A stretch of DNA of 64,000 nt, taken from positions 992,001 to 1,056,000 of the forward strand of contig CP031970.1 of assembly GCA_022354845.1 (NCBI GenBank), in the 5' to 3' direction. A program made the translations under genes and the position numbers. The notes below the pieces were generated by a model that was not told where the DNA came from, did no database searches, and saw only the letters and a list, made by a program, of their open reading frames with translations. This DNA comes from Streptococcus suis (lineage in GTDB: Bacteria; Bacillota; Bacilli; Lactobacillales; Streptococcaceae). Position 1 is the stretch's first letter. Each line of letters opens with the position of its first letter. Of the stretch, positions 7,520 through 16,247 are shown one piece after another.

Positions 7520-9439
7520 ATGAAAATTATTAATATTGGAGTTTTAGCTCATGTTGATGCGGGAAAAACTACCTTAACAGAAAGCTTATTATATAACAGT
7601 GGAGCGATTACAGAATTAGGAAGCGTGGACAAAGGTACAACGAGGACGGATAATACGCTTTTAGAACGTCAGAGAGGAATTACAATTCAGACGGCGATAA
7701 CCTCTTTTCAGTGGAAAAATACTAAGATAAACATCATAGACACGCCAGGACATATGGATTTTTTAGCAGAAGTATATCGTTCATTATCAGTATTAGATGG
7801 GGCAATTCTACTGATTTCTGCAAAAGATGGCGTACAAGCACAAACTCGTATATTGTTTCATGCACTTAGGAAAATAGGTATTCCCACAATCTTTTTTATC
7901 AATAAGATTGACCAAAATGGAATTGATTTATCAACGGTTTATCAGGATATTAAAGAGAAACTTTCTGCGGAAATTGTAATCAAACAGAAGGTAGAACTGC
8001 ATCCTAATATGCGTGTAATGAACTTTACCGAATCTGAACAATGGGATACGGTAATAGAGGGAAACGATGACCTTTTAGAGAAATATATGTCCGGTAAATC
8101 ATTAGAAGCATTGGAACTCGAACAAGAGGAAAGCATAAGATTTCATAATTGTTCCCTGTTCCCTGTTTATCACGGAAGTGCAAAAAACAATATAGGGATT
8201 GATAACCTTATAGAAGTGATTACGAATAAATTTTATTCATCAACACATCGAGGTCAGTCTGAACTTTGCGGAAAAGTTTTCAAAATTGAGTATTCGGAAA
8301 AAAGACAGCGTCTTGCATATATACGTCTTTATAGTGGCGTACTGCATTTGCGAGATTCGGTTAGAATATCGGAAAAGGAAAAAATAAAAATTACAGAAAT
8401 GTATACTTCAATAAATGGTGAATTATGTAAAATCGATAAGGCTTATTCCGGGGAAATTGTTATTTTGCAGAATGAGTTTTTGAAGTTAAATAGTGTTCTT
8501 GGAGATACAAAGCTATTGCCACAGAGAGAGAGAATTGAAAATCCCCTCCCTCTGCTGCAAACGACTGTTGAACCGAGCAAACCTCAACAAAGGGAAATGT
8601 TACTTGATGCACTTTTAGAAATCTCCGACAGTGACCCGCTTCTGCGATATTATGTGGATTCTGCGACACATGAAATCATACTTTCTTTCTTAGGGAAAGT
8701 ACAAATGGAAGTGACTTGTGCTCTGCTGCAAGAAAAGTATCATGTGGAGATAGAAATAAAAGAGCCTACAGTCATTTATATGGAAAGACCGTTAAAAAAA
8801 GCAGAGTATACCATTCACATCGAAGTTCCACCGAATCCTTTCTGGGCTTCCATTGGTCTATCTGTAGCACCGCTTCCATTAGGGAGCGGAGTACAGTATG
8901 AGAGCTCGGTTTCTCTTGGATACTTAAATCAATCGTTTCAAAATGCAGTTATGGAGGGGATACGCTATGGCTGTGAACAAGGATTGTATGGTTGGAATGT
9001 GACGGACTGTAAAATCTGTTTTAAGTATGGCTTATACTATAGCCCTGTTAGTACCCCAGCAGATTTTCGGATGCTTGCTCCTATTGTATTGGAACAAGTC
9101 TTAAAAAAAGCTGGAACAGAATTGTTAGAGCCATATCTTAGTTTTAAAGTTTATGCACCACAGGAATATCTTTCACGAGCATACATCGATGCTCCTAAAT
9201 ATTGTGCGAACATCGTAGACACTCAATTGAAAAATAATGAGGTCATTCTTAGTGGAGAAATCCCTGCTCGGTGTATTCAAGAATATCGTAGTGATTTAAC
9301 TTTCTTTACAAATGGACGTAGTGTTTGTTTAACAGAGTTAAAAGGGTACCATGTTACTACCGGTGAACCTGTTTGCCAGCCCCGTCGTCCAAATAGTCGG
9401 ATAGATAAAGTACGATATATGTTCAATAAAATAACTTAG
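7520..9439 (+). CDS. tet(M): Tet(M) ribosomal protection protein, full length
   Basis: 639 residues, the standard Tet(M) length, from the ATG at 7520 behind GGAGGA. It is an EF-G paralogue that binds the ribosome with GTP and dislodges tetracycline, conferring tetracycline, doxycycline and minocycline resistance. Visible features are the P-loop AHVDAGKTT (residues 9-17), the switch region [17 protein letters not shown] (about 74-81), NKID (about 128-131), the domain IV segment with SPVSTPADF (about residues 507-515), and the intact C-terminal end [18 protein letters not shown]. Control is by the leader/attenuator just upstream. It is the copy most likely to provide resistance. Confidence 0.98.
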   Translation: MKIINIGVLAHVDAGKTTLTESLLYNSGAITELGSVDKGTTRTDNTLLERQRGITIQTAITSFQWKNTKINIIDTPGHMDFLAEVYRSLSVLDGAILLISAKDGVQAQTRILFHALRKIGIPTIFFINKIDQNGIDLSTVYQDIKEKLSAEIVIKQKVELHPNMRVMNFTESEQWDTVIEGNDDLLEKYMSGKSLEALELEQEESIRFHNCSLFPVYHGSAKNNIGIDNLIEVITNKFYSSTHRGQSELCGKVFKIEYSEKRQRLAYIRLYSGVLHLRDSVRISEKEKIKITEMYTSINGELCKIDKAYSGEIVILQNEFLKLNSVLGDTKLLPQRERIENPLPLLQTTVEPSKPQQREMLLDALLEISDSDPLLRYYVDSATHEIILSFLGKVQMEVTCALLQEKYHVEIEIKEPTVIYMERPLKKAEYTIHIEVPPNPFWASIGLSVAPLPLGSGVQYESSVSLGYLNQSFQNAVMEGIRYGCEQGLYGWNVTDCKICFKYGLYYSPVSTPADFRMLAPIVLEQVLKKAGTELLEPYLSFKVYAPQEYLSRAYIDAPKYCANIVDTQLKNNEVILSGEIPARCIQEYRSDLTFFTNGRSVCLTELKGYHVTTGEPVCQPRRPNSRIDKVRYMFNKIT

Positions 9440-9536
9440 TGTATTTTATGTTGTTATATAAATATGGTTTCTTGTTAAATAAGATGAAATATTTTTTAAT
9501 AAAGATTTGAATTAAAGTGTAAAGGAGGAGATAGTT

Positions 9537-9725
9537 ATTATAAACTACAAGTGGATATTGTGTCCTATTTGTGGAAATAAAACAAGACTACGAATACGAG
9601 TGGATACTATACTTAAAAATTTCCCTTTATACTGCCCCAAATGTAAGAACGAAACTTTAATTAATGTTCAAAAAATGAATATAATAACAATCAAAGAGCC
9701 AGACGCCAAGACGCAGAGCCGATAA
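9537..9725 (+). CDS. Orf6, cysteine-rich KTR-domain protein
   Basis: About 62 codons encoding a small protein with two CxxC pairs (CPICGNKTR and CPKCKNE), probably binding one zinc ion, and ending EPDAKTQSR. It corresponds to Tn916 orf6, always found just after tet(M). The frame has no ATG near the strong ribosome site AAAGGAGGAG (9521-9530): the codons at the right distance are ATT (9537) and ATA (9540). Initiation is therefore either at a rare start codon or lost. Function is unknown. Its last codons form the left arm of the terminator. Confidence 0.7.
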   Translation: MINYKWILCPICGNKTRLRIRVDTILKNFPLYCPKCKNETLINVQKMNIITIKEPDAKTQSR

Positions 9726-9764
9726 TTTGAGAAATGAAACTCTCATCTTATCGGCTCTTTTTGT
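9715..9764 (+). terminator. Terminator after tet(M)/orf6
   Basis: AGAGCCGATAA at 9715-9725 pairs with TTATCGGCTCT at 9748-9758, followed by a T run; the loop contains a second small inverted repeat. Because orf9 is convergent, readthrough here would make RNA antisense to orf9, which is part of the published Tn916 induction model. Confidence 0.8.
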
Positions 9765-9782
9765 TTATCTGAATTTTACTGA

Positions 9783-10136
9783 CTAGCCTTCAATATTTCT
9801 TGCTTCATTGATACCTTTTGCTAGTGCTTCCATTAAGGATAGTTCTTTGTCTGTAAAGCTATCCATGTATTTCTCTATCTGTAATCGTCGGGTGCTTTTT
9901 ACCAAGTTATTAGCAGGTAAGAAAAATTCATCAACGGAAACATGAAGTAACGATACAAGGTCATAAAGAACTTGTATGCTGGGGTGTTGCCCTTTATTTT
10001 CAATATTAGTTAAGTACCGTGGGTCAATTTCAATCAATGCTCCCACTTGTTCACGAGTTAAACCTCGTTTCAATCGAGCTTCTTTAATGGCTAAACCAAA
10101 GGCTCTAAAATCATATTTATCTTCTTTTTTACGCAT
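9783..10136 (-). CDS. Orf9, XRE-family transcriptional repressor
   Basis: 117 residues with an N-terminal Cro/C1-type helix-turn-helix (about residues 12-68: [20 protein letters not shown], then [20 protein letters not shown]). It is nearly identical to Tn916 Orf9. It is transcribed against tet(M) and divergently from orf7/orf8. In the known circuit it represses the orf7 promoter until readthrough from tet(M) lowers its expression, coupling tetracycline to excision and transfer. Confidence 0.92.
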   Translation of the reverse strand: MRKKEDKYDFRAFGLAIKEARLKRGLTREQVGALIEIDPRYLTNIENKGQHPSIQVLYDLVSLLHVSVDEFFLPANNLVKSTRRLQIEKYMDSFTDKELSLMEALAKGINEARNIEG

Positions 10137-10640
10137 AGTAGACCACCTCTATACATTTTATTGTTCCTACTGAATTAAAAACAGGTATAGAAAAACGTGT
10201 TATATGGTTTATAGGTTTATATTTAATAAAAAGCACTACTAAACGCCAATAAAAAAAACCGTTATATGGTAGTGCTATTTACGCTGTTAAAATATTGTAT
10301 ATTACTTCCAAATGGCGGTTTGTTGGAGGTCAACGTCGCCATGAAGTACATCATATACAATAAATTTCCTTACATTGGGTTCTTGTCAAAAAAAGTCGTC
10401 TATCTGCAATAGATAAGTACGTCCACCAATGTGGTTTTATAAATCATATAGATAGAATAACAGAAGCATGTAAACAGAGAAATAAATCTGTTTATATGCT
10501 TTTTTGGCTATTCAGAACTTTTTTACAAAGTTTATTTATCAGTAATGCAACAAATCCCCCTTTCACATTGGGACTAAGAGTGAAAGGAGATAAACGAGCA
10601 AGGCTCACTTCCTTTCCTAGACAGAAAGGGGGTGAGAAAC
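10137..10640. promoter_or_regulatory. Regulatory gap between orf9 and orf7, with a terminator-like hairpin
   Basis: 504 bases without a gene. It should hold the divergent orf9 and orf7 promoters. A strong hairpin at 10464-10505 (AAGCATGTAAACAGA pairing imperfectly with TCTGTTTATATGCTT, followed by Ts) would stop transcription entering orf7, so readthrough may be a control point. A second smaller inverted repeat (GCCAATAAAAAAAACCG, then CGGTTTG further on) is less certain. Confidence 0.6.
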
Positions 10641-11063
10641 ATGAAACCATCTTCTTTTCAGACCACAATAGAAAATCAGTTTGACTATATCTGTAAACAA
10701 GTTATTGAAGATGAACGAAAAGATTACTTCAAACATCTAGACAGACTATCAGCAAAAGAAGTCTCGTTTTCTGATATAGATAACTACCTTGTCAACTCTT
10801 TTTCTACTGTTGATACGTACGTCACTGATTTCCAACTATTTAAATTATTTGGATTAAGAATCAATGTTGAAAGTGATTTATTAAGTGAAGCCCTGCGTCA
10901 TCTTTCAGAGAAAAAACGGAACATTATTTTACTTCATTACTTTATGGATATGAGTGATGTGGAGATTGCGGAGTTACTAAAATTGAATCGTTCGACTGTT
11001 TATCGTCATCGAATAAGTGGACTAGCCATGATTAAAGAATTCATGAAGGAGTGTAAAGAATGA
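10641..11063 (+). CDS. Orf7, sigma-70-like (ECF-type) regulator
   Basis: 140 residues; the start is the ATG at 10641 behind AGAAAGGGGGTGAG, rather than the earlier one at 10632. It corresponds to Tn916 Orf7 (MKPSSFQTTIENQFDYICK). The C-terminal region (about 85-135: KKRNIILLHYFMDMSDVEIA, then LKLNRSTVYRHR) is a sigma region 4 helix-turn-helix. In Tn916, Orf7 and Orf8 are positive regulators driving xis/int and transfer transcription. Its last four bases (ATGA) overlap the start of orf8, implying coupled translation. Confidence 0.9.
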   Translation: MKPSSFQTTIENQFDYICKQVIEDERKDYFKHLDRLSAKEVSFSDIDNYLVNSFSTVDTYVTDFQLFKLFGLRINVESDLLSEALRHLSEKKRNIILLHYFMDMSDVEIAELLKLNRSTVYRHRISGLAMIKEFMKECKE

Positions 11064-11290
11064 AAACAGCTTATCCAAGGGTTCCCTTCCCCCTCATTGT
11101 AAAGGCGACAGATGGCGACGTGGAAGCAATTAATCAGATTGTTAAACATTATCGAGGGTATACCTCAAAACGTTCATTACGTCGCATGACAGACGAATAT
11201 GGAAATTCTCATATGGTTATTGATGAAACCCTACGTGGCAGAATGGAAACGAAACTCATCTCTAAGATTTTATCGTTCGAAATTAAATAG
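11060..11290 (+). CDS. Orf8, helix-turn-helix accessory regulator
   Basis: 76 residues, matching Tn916 Orf8 (PFPLIVKATDGDVEAINQIV, then HYRGYTSKRSLRRM). This family has a short helical region related to the sigma factor N-terminal helices and works together with Orf7. The start overlaps the orf7 stop by ATGA. It carries several arginines (TSKRSLRRMTDEYG) where the Tn916 version has a less basic stretch. Confidence 0.88.
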   Translation: MKTAYPRVPFPLIVKATDGDVEAINQIVKHYRGYTSKRSLRRMTDEYGNSHMVIDETLRGRMETKLISKILSFEIK

Positions 11291-11787
11291 TCCCATTTTT
11301 TCGTGGAAGCGTGTCGAATCGTATCCACGCTTCCCGATTTGGGAGGTTTGTTATTCCATCAAAGCATATTGTGTGTTCAGTAGGTTTTGATAGGCTAACA
11401 AGCCAAACGTTCTTTGACAACCAAATAAAGGCAATCGAATACGTTTCGGTAAGAAAAGAGCTGATGAACTAACACGCCATGACCTACAAAATTAGTGAGC
11501 GATTCATGTTAGTAATTCGAAAGTAATCTTTAGCAGGATTGCTGCCATGACTTTCTTATCGTGATAATGATACTCCCGTATAGCCATAGTCCGAGCGTTA
11601 GAAGCGTCACAGGCAATGGGTACGGCTACATGAGAACCATGCAGAAGTGAAATTCCTGTGAGCTTTGCTAGAGCTGTTCGATTGCTAAGATATTCTTCTC
11701 TTGTCAGTGTATTATTATAAAACTATTTGATATAATTATAGGTGAATATTGGAGTTTTCCTAGCCTATAATTGGGAAAGGAGTAATA
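11291..11787. other. Long non-coding-looking stretch between orf8 and xis
   Basis: Almost 500 bases with no plausible start on the plus strand. Near the 5' end is a hairpin, GTGGAAGCGTG(TCGAATCGTA)TCCACGCTTCCC, at about 11302-11331. On the minus strand, 11504-11722 is open for about 72 codons (reading LTREEYLSNRTALAKLTGIS and onwards to HYHDKKVMAAILLKITFELLT) but has no ATG, GTG or TTG start near a ribosome site; it looks like a protein relic or a gene with a non-standard start (CTG at 11707). The stretch before xis (11720-11787) is AT-rich and probably holds the xis/int promoter (TATAAT at 11731-11736). Confidence 0.5.
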
Positions 11788-11988
11788 ATGATAACGGTCA
11801 CAAAAAAGGATTTAGTTGAGCTAGGATATGGAACTTCTTTTTCAGCAGACATCATAAAAAAAGCAAAAGAATTGATGATTACAAAAGGGCATATCTACTA
11901 TCAATCTCGAAAGCTAGATAGAGTCCCTCGTGAAGCTGTTGAAGAAATTCTAGGAATTCGGTTTTCAAATGAAAACAGGTCTGAGTAG
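11788..11988 (+). CDS. DUF3173-type excisionase
   Basis: 66 residues, preceded by GGGAAAGGAG at good spacing. The sequence (MITVTKKDLVELGYG, then HIYYQSRKLDRVPREAVEEIL) is that of the small DUF3173 proteins encoded next to Tn5801-type integrases. It probably has a winged-helix fold, binds the element ends and directs the integrase toward excision. It is 26 bases upstream of int, clearly one unit. It differs from the Tn916 Xis, which supports assignment to the Tn5801 branch. Confidence 0.85.
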   Translation: MITVTKKDLVELGYGTSFSADIIKKAKELMITKGHIYYQSRKLDRVPREAVEEILGIRFSNENRSE

Positions 11989-12014
11989 TTTTTGCACAGT
12001 AAGGAGTAAAAACT

Positions 12015-13208
12015 ATGGTTAAAGACCCAATAAAAAAAGCAAAGAATGGAACCTATTATTTTCGTGCAAATCTAGGTTATGATTCTAAAGGGAAAAAAAT
12101 TCAAAAATATCGTAGTGGATTCACTACTAAAAAAGAAGCAAGAGAAGAATATTCGAAACTGCTATTGATGAAACCAGAAGAATTAAGTGAGAATAAGGAT
12201 AAAATGACGTTTAAACATTATATCTTTGAAATTTTCCTTCCATGGTATAAGACACAGGTAAAGCTCAGAACATATGAAAATCGCTTACCAACTATTAAGA
12301 AGCATTTCTCTTATTTTGATAAAATGGCTGTTTCCGATATTGAGCCTATTGATGTGCAAAATTGGCAACTAAAATTATCAAAGAAGTGTAAGTCTTCTTA
12401 TGTAAGAGCTGTTCAAGGACTATTTTCAGTTGCTATGGATCGAGCAATTGTCCTTGGGATAACCACCACAAATCCATCTAAGATTATTGGCAATGTGAAA
12501 AAGCAAAAGTCTAAAATTGAATTTTGGACAAAAGAAGAATTTGAAAAAGTAATCTCTCTAATTTACAAAGAAGATTACTATCAACACTTTTTATTTATCT
12601 CTCTGTGGTTTTTATTTATGACTGGAATGCGAATTGGTGAAGCTACTGCCATTCAATGGGAAGATATTGATTTTGACTCAGGAGTACTAACCATCAACAA
12701 AACACTCTATTACAAGAATCAATCGAATTATAGATTTGTTGAACCAAAAACAAAGGCGAGCGTTCGTCATATTGTATTAGATAAATGCACATTAACTTAT
12801 TTATCCGAATGGAAGGAAGTACAACAAAATCTAATTCAGACAGACTTTGTAATGAGCTATAACGGTATTCCTACCCAAAAACATACACTATCATATGCTA
12901 TTGAACGCTATGCTAAGCTGGCTGGTATCCATCGAATCAGAATCCATGGGTTACGGCATTCTCATGCTTCCTTGTTAATCAGTATGGGAGAAAATCCACT
13001 TATCATTAAAGATCGTCTAGGACACGAAGATATTGAGACGACTTTAGGAACGTATGGACATCTTTATCCTAACAGTAATTTCGAGGTAGCTAACAAATTA
13101 AATGGAGCCATTTCCTTTAAAGAAGCAAAACAAAATTATGATACTTCACCAAAGAATCAATTTACTGTAGACTACTTGCGAAACAAAGAAATGAAAAAAG
13201 TGCAATAA
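12015..13208 (+). CDS. int: Tyrosine integrase, Tn5801 type
   Basis: 397 residues. The N-terminal arm-binding AP2-like domain (about 1-55: NGTYYFRANLGYDSKGKKIQ), a core-binding SAM-like domain (about 65-160) and the catalytic domain (about 170-365) are in order. Catalytic residues are visible: Arg206 (MTGMRIGEA), Lys245 or 247 (VEPKTKASVRH), His311 and Arg314 (HGLRHSHAS), His337 (LGHEDIE) and the nucleophile Tyr347 (TLGTYGHLY). It recombines the element ends with the 3' end of guaA. It is convergent with guaA and ends 67 bases from the guaA stop codon. Confidence 0.93.
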   Translation: MVKDPIKKAKNGTYYFRANLGYDSKGKKIQKYRSGFTTKKEAREEYSKLLLMKPEELSENKDKMTFKHYIFEIFLPWYKTQVKLRTYENRLPTIKKHFSYFDKMAVSDIEPIDVQNWQLKLSKKCKSSYVRAVQGLFSVAMDRAIVLGITTTNPSKIIGNVKKQKSKIEFWTKEEFEKVISLIYKEDYYQHFLFISLWFLFMTGMRIGEATAIQWEDIDFDSGVLTINKTLYYKNQSNYRFVEPKTKASVRHIVLDKCTLTYLSEWKEVQQNLIQTDFVMSYNGIPTQKHTLSYAIERYAKLAGIHRIRIHGLRHSHASLLISMGENPLIIKDRLGHEDIETTLGTYGHLYPNSNFEVANKLNGAISFKEAKQNYDTSPKNQFTVDYLRNKEMKKVQ

Positions 13209-13229
13209 AAGTGCAGTAAAAAGATAAGA

Positions 13230-13268
13230 AGAGCCAGAAACCCTTGGTATAAGAGGATTTCTAGCTCT
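13230..13268. terminator. Bidirectional hairpin between int and guaA
   Basis: Imperfect inverted repeat: AGAGCCAGAAACCC at 13230-13243 against GGATTTCTAGCTCT at 13255-13268. It lies between two convergent genes, so it may terminate both, although T runs are short. Confidence 0.55.
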
Positions 13269-13275
13269 CCTACAA

Positions 13276-14826
13276 CTACTCCCACTCAACTGTTGCTGGT
13301 GGCTTACTTGTGATATCGTAGACAATGCGGTTGACGTGAGCTACTTCATTTACGATACGGACAGAAATTTTCTGAAGAACTTCCCAAGGAAGTTTGGCGA
13401 AGTCAGCCGTCATTCCATCGACAGAAGTGATAGCGCGAATAGCAATCGTATAGTCGTAAGTACGACCGTCTCCCATAACACCCACTGAGCGTACGCCAGT
13501 ATTGACCGTGAAATACTGCCAAACATCGCGGTCTAGACCAGCTTCGGCAATCTCTTCGCGTAAAATAGCATCTGAATCACGAACAGTTTGGAGTTTTTCT
13601 TCTGTAATTTCACCCATAACGCGGATAGCAAGACCAGGACCAGGGAATGGCTGGCGCCACACAACTTCGTCAGGCATGCCGAGAGCAGTACCTAGGGCAC
13701 GAACTTCATCTTTAAATAATGTATTGAGTGGCTCGATCAGTTTGAATTGCATATCTTCAGGCAAACCACCAACATTATGGTGAGATTTGATGGTTTCAGC
13801 TGTATCTGTACCAGACTCAATGATATCTGTATAAAGTGTTCCTTGAGCCAAGAATTCAACATCTGTTAACTTGCCCGCCTCATCGTCAAATACGTAAACA
13901 AATTCATTACCGATGATTTTACGTTTTTTCTCTGGATCAGATACGCCAGCTAGCAAATCTAAGAAGCGTTTAGCCGCATCAACACGGATAATATTCAGTC
14001 CAAATTTACCGCTTAGCATTTCCATGACTTGATCGCCTTCATTTTTACGAAGAAGACCGTGGTCAACAAAGATGCAAGTCAATTGATCACCGATAGCACG
14101 TTGAAGAAGAACACCAACGACAGATGAGTCAACACCACCAGAGAGACCGAGTAAGACTTTCTTATCGCCAACTGTTTGACGAATTTTTTCGATTTCAGTT
14201 TCTATGAAGTTTTCCATCGTCCAATCGCCACGTGCACCACAGATGCCAAATGCGAAGTTTTTCAAAATGTCATTGCCATGAATAGAATGACGAACTTCTG
14301 GGTGGAATTGGATACCGTAGATACGGCGTTCCGTGTTTTCAATTGCAGCGTAAGGACAGTCAGATGAAAGACCAACAAGATGGAAATCTGCTGGGATTTC
14401 TGTGACAGCATCACCGTGGCTCATAAGCACTAGTTGTTCTTCTGGTGTATTCGCAAACAAAGCTGACTCGGTTTTCAATTGTAGGTTAGATTGACCATAT
14501 TCACGATTTCCAGCTTCATCAGCAGGCACAACCTTACCACCTAGCTTGTGAGTGATGAGTTGCATTCCGTAACAAATACCCAAGATTGGAATACCCAATT
14601 CAAATATTTCTGGATCAATATCGAAAGCATTCTCTGCGTAGACAGAGTTAGGACCACCTGAAAGTACAATACCAATTGGATTGATAACACGAACTTCATC
14701 GGCAGTTATTCTGTGATTTTTCAATTCTGAAAAGACACCAAATTCACGAATACGACGCGAAATGAGCTGATTGTACTGGCTACCATAATCCAGTACAATG
14801 ATTTTTTGGACATCTTGTTTTGTCAT
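13276..14826 (-). CDS. guaA: GMP synthase (glutamine-hydrolysing)
   Basis: 516 residues. It converts XMP to GMP using ATP and ammonia from glutamine, the last step of de novo GMP synthesis. Domains: N-terminal glutamine amidotransferase (about 8-200) with the nucleophile Cys85 in GICYGMQ and the catalytic His in [13 protein letters not shown] pyrophosphatase (about 205-390) with the P-loop SGGVDSSV; C-terminal dimerisation domain to about 516, ending VEWE. Full length and intact despite element insertion at its last codons. RBS AAAGGGTAAAAC precedes the ATG. The divergent neighbour is a GntR regulator, a common streptococcal pairing. Confidence 0.97.
   Translation of the reverse strand: MTKQDVQKIIVLDYGSQYNQLISRRIREFGVFSELKNHRITADEVRVINPIGIVLSGGPNSVYAENAFDIDPEIFELGIPILGICYGMQLITHKLGGKVVPADEAGNREYGQSNLQLKTESALFANTPEEQLVLMSHGDAVTEIPADFHLVGLSSDCPYAAIENTERRIYGIQFHPEVRHSIHGNDILKNFAFGICGARGDWTMENFIETEIEKIRQTVGDKKVLLGLSGGVDSSVVGVLLQRAIGDQLTCIFVDHGLLRKNEGDQVMEMLSGKFGLNIIRVDAAKRFLDLLAGVSDPEKKRKIIGNEFVYVFDDEAGKLTDVEFLAQGTLYTDIIESGTDTAETIKSHHNVGGLPEDMQFKLIEPLNTLFKDEVRALGTALGMPDEVVWRQPFPGPGLAIRVMGEITEEKLQTVRDSDAILREEIAEAGLDRDVWQYFTVNTGVRSVGVMGDGRTYDYTIAIRAITSVDGMTADFAKLPWEVLQKISVRIVNEVAHVNRIVYDITSKPPATVEWE
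13277..13287. other. attR core of the element within the guaA 3' end
   Basis: On the minus strand this is GAGTGGGAGTA, covering the last codons of guaA (VEWE stop). The published Tn5801 core in guaA is an 11-bp sequence of this form. The matching attL should lie at the far left end, outside the window. Confidence 0.75.
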
Positions 14827-15047
14827 GTTTTACCCTTTCGTTTTGAAATAAATTCAAATACTAGTACATATTTTATCATAAAAGCGAACATTTTCCAAAC
14901 TATATTTCATAAATATCTGTTTTGCAAACTATGAGTAATTTATAAAAACAAAGTGTTCGTATTTTTCTATTTTTTACATTGCTTATTTTAGGAAAATCTT
15001 TCTTATTGTTTGCGGTATCACTTTTCCACATAAAAATCGGTCTATTT

Positions 15048-15076
15048 TTGTCAAATGAGAATATTTTTGGTACACT
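15048..15076 (+). promoter_or_regulatory. Promoter of the GntR regulator
   Basis: TTGTCA at 15048-15053, 17-base spacer, TACACT at 15071-15076, 22 bases before the ATG. The surrounding 14827-15047 is AT-rich divergent upstream sequence of guaA, where I see no further clear element. Confidence 0.65.
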
Positions 15077-15098
15077 AGAAAGAAAAAGGTTGGTCGAG

Positions 15099-15797
15099 AT
15101 GAAAGCAGTATATATTACGATTCATGATAAGATAAAAGAACAAATTGACCAGGGGATTTGGACCATCGGTCAGCGCTTGCCGAGTGAAAGAGATTTATCA
15201 GAAGAATTTGGAGTATCTCGCATGACCTTACGGCAAGGCATTACGCTATTAGTAGAAGAGGGAGTCTTGCAACGAAAAGTGGGTTCTGGCACCTATGTAG
15301 CCAGCACTCGAGTGCAAGAGAAGATGCGGGGAACAACTTCCTTTACTGAATTGGTACTGCTTCAAGGGAAAACACCTACGAGCAAGCTCTTGTCATACAC
15401 TCGTACAAAACCAAACGAAAAGGAAATTGAAGAGCTTGGTTTGTCTCGAGGGGAATCAATCATTCGAATGGAACGGGTTCGCTATGCTGACAATGTACCG
15501 GTTGTTTATGAAGTAGCCAGCATTCCGGAGCGTTTGATTAAAAATGTTCCAAAAGAAGAAGTAACCAATCATTTTTTCAAAACACTAGTAGATAATGGTT
15601 ATCGTATTGGAACAAGTAAGCAAACAATCTTTGCTCGTTTGGCGAATGAAAAAGTTGCTCAGTACTTAGAAATTACTAAGAATCAGGCTATACTTGCTTT
15701 AAAACAAGTTTCCTATTTGGAAGATGGTCAAGCATTTGAATTTGTTAATAGCCAGTACGTGGGCGAACGCTTTGAGTTTTATTTAGAAAATAATTAA
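15099..15797 (+). CDS. GntR/HutC-family transcriptional regulator
   Basis: 232 residues from the ATG at 15099; the longer upstream frame would start inside its promoter. An N-terminal winged helix-turn-helix (about 8-68: GQRLPSERDLSEEFGVSRMT, then VLQRKVGSGTYVAS) is followed by a UTRA ligand-binding domain (about 90-228), as in HutC-type sensors of sugars or other small molecules. Divergent to guaA in several streptococci; no specific ligand can be read from the sequence. A terminator follows at 15825-15865. Confidence 0.88.
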   Translation: MKAVYITIHDKIKEQIDQGIWTIGQRLPSERDLSEEFGVSRMTLRQGITLLVEEGVLQRKVGSGTYVASTRVQEKMRGTTSFTELVLLQGKTPTSKLLSYTRTKPNEKEIEELGLSRGESIIRMERVRYADNVPVVYEVASIPERLIKNVPKEEVTNHFFKTLVDNGYRIGTSKQTIFARLANEKVAQYLEITKNQAILALKQVSYLEDGQAFEFVNSQYVGERFEFYLENN

Positions 15798-15824
15798 CAT
15801 ACATTAAATTATGTAATATATTTT

Positions 15825-15865
15825 AAAAAATCCGCTTGTTCTTTCAAAAGATGACGGATTTTCTT
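15825..15865 (+). terminator. Terminator after the GntR gene
   Basis: AAAAAATCCG at 15825-15834 pairs with CGGATTTTCT at 15855-15864, with a T-rich tail. Confidence 0.65.
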
Positions 15866-15902
15866 ATTTATAAAAGATAAAAATTTTGATATAATAAAGT
15901 TT

Positions 15903-16235
15903 ATGGAAATTGAAAAAACCAACCGAATGAATGCTTTATTTGAATTCTACGCAGCCTTGCTGACGGATAAGCAAATGAACTATATTGAGCTGTATTATGC
16001 AGATGATTATAGTCTGGCAGAAATTGCTGAGGAATTCAATGTAAGTCGTCAAGCGGTGTATGATAACATTAAACGAACAGAAAAATTGCTGGAAGACTAC
16101 GAGATGAAACTACATATGTACTCTGATTATGTAGTGCGTAGTCAAATTTTTGATGAAATTCTTACTAGGTATCCGGGGGATGGTTACTTAGAGGAGAAAA
16201 TCGCTATTCTAACTAGTATCGATAATAGAGATTAA
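15903..16235 (+). CDS. ylxM: YlxM/p13 family SRP-associated helix-turn-helix protein
   Basis: 110 residues, UPF0122 family. It has a sigma-region-4-like helix-turn-helix (about 20-66: [17 protein letters not shown], then [21 protein letters not shown]). In streptococci YlxM binds the signal recognition particle RNA and Ffh and modulates SRP assembly. It sits 12 bases before ffh in the conserved ylxM-ffh order. A TATAAT-like box at 15891-15896 lies just upstream of the ATG, so the 5' untranslated region would be almost absent. Confidence 0.92.
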   Translation: MEIEKTNRMNALFEFYAALLTDKQMNYIELYYADDYSLAEIAEEFNVSRQAVYDNIKRTEKLLEDYEMKLHMYSDYVVRSQIFDEILTRYPGDGYLEEKIAILTSIDNRD

Positions 16236-16247
16236 GAGGAGAAGTAT

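Larger units (their letters stand above)
7196..9283 (+). repeat. Direct repeat, right copy (tet(M) leader plus most of tet(M))
   Basis: Second copy of the 1411-3498 repeat, in the same orientation, offset 5,785 bases. Upstream of it the two copies are unrelated (orf13 flank versus IS30 flank). Downstream this copy continues into the normal tet(M) 3' end, orf6 and orf9, so the right copy is the one in ancestral Tn916/Tn5801 context on its 3' side while the left copy is ancestral on its 5' side. Confidence 0.95.
1..13287. mobile_element. Right part of a Tn5801/Tn916-family integrative conjugative element carrying tet genes
   Basis: The gene order orf14 (NlpC/P60), orf13, leader plus tet(M), orf6 (KTR), orf9, orf7, orf8, excisionase, integrase is the right half of a Tn916-superfamily element. 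The integrase and DUF3173-type excisionase are not the Tn916 Int/Xis but the Tn5801 kind, and the element ends at the 3' end of guaA, the known Tn5801 target. The left end and most transfer genes lie before base 1, so mobility cannot be judged. Family is known from gene content; the exact boundary (about 13277-13287) is inferred from the guaA stop region. Confidence 0.92.

Noticed and set aside
12015..13208. Tn916 Int assignment
   Set aside because: The sequence differs from Tn916 Int, is paired with a DUF3173 protein and targets guaA, which fits Tn5801.
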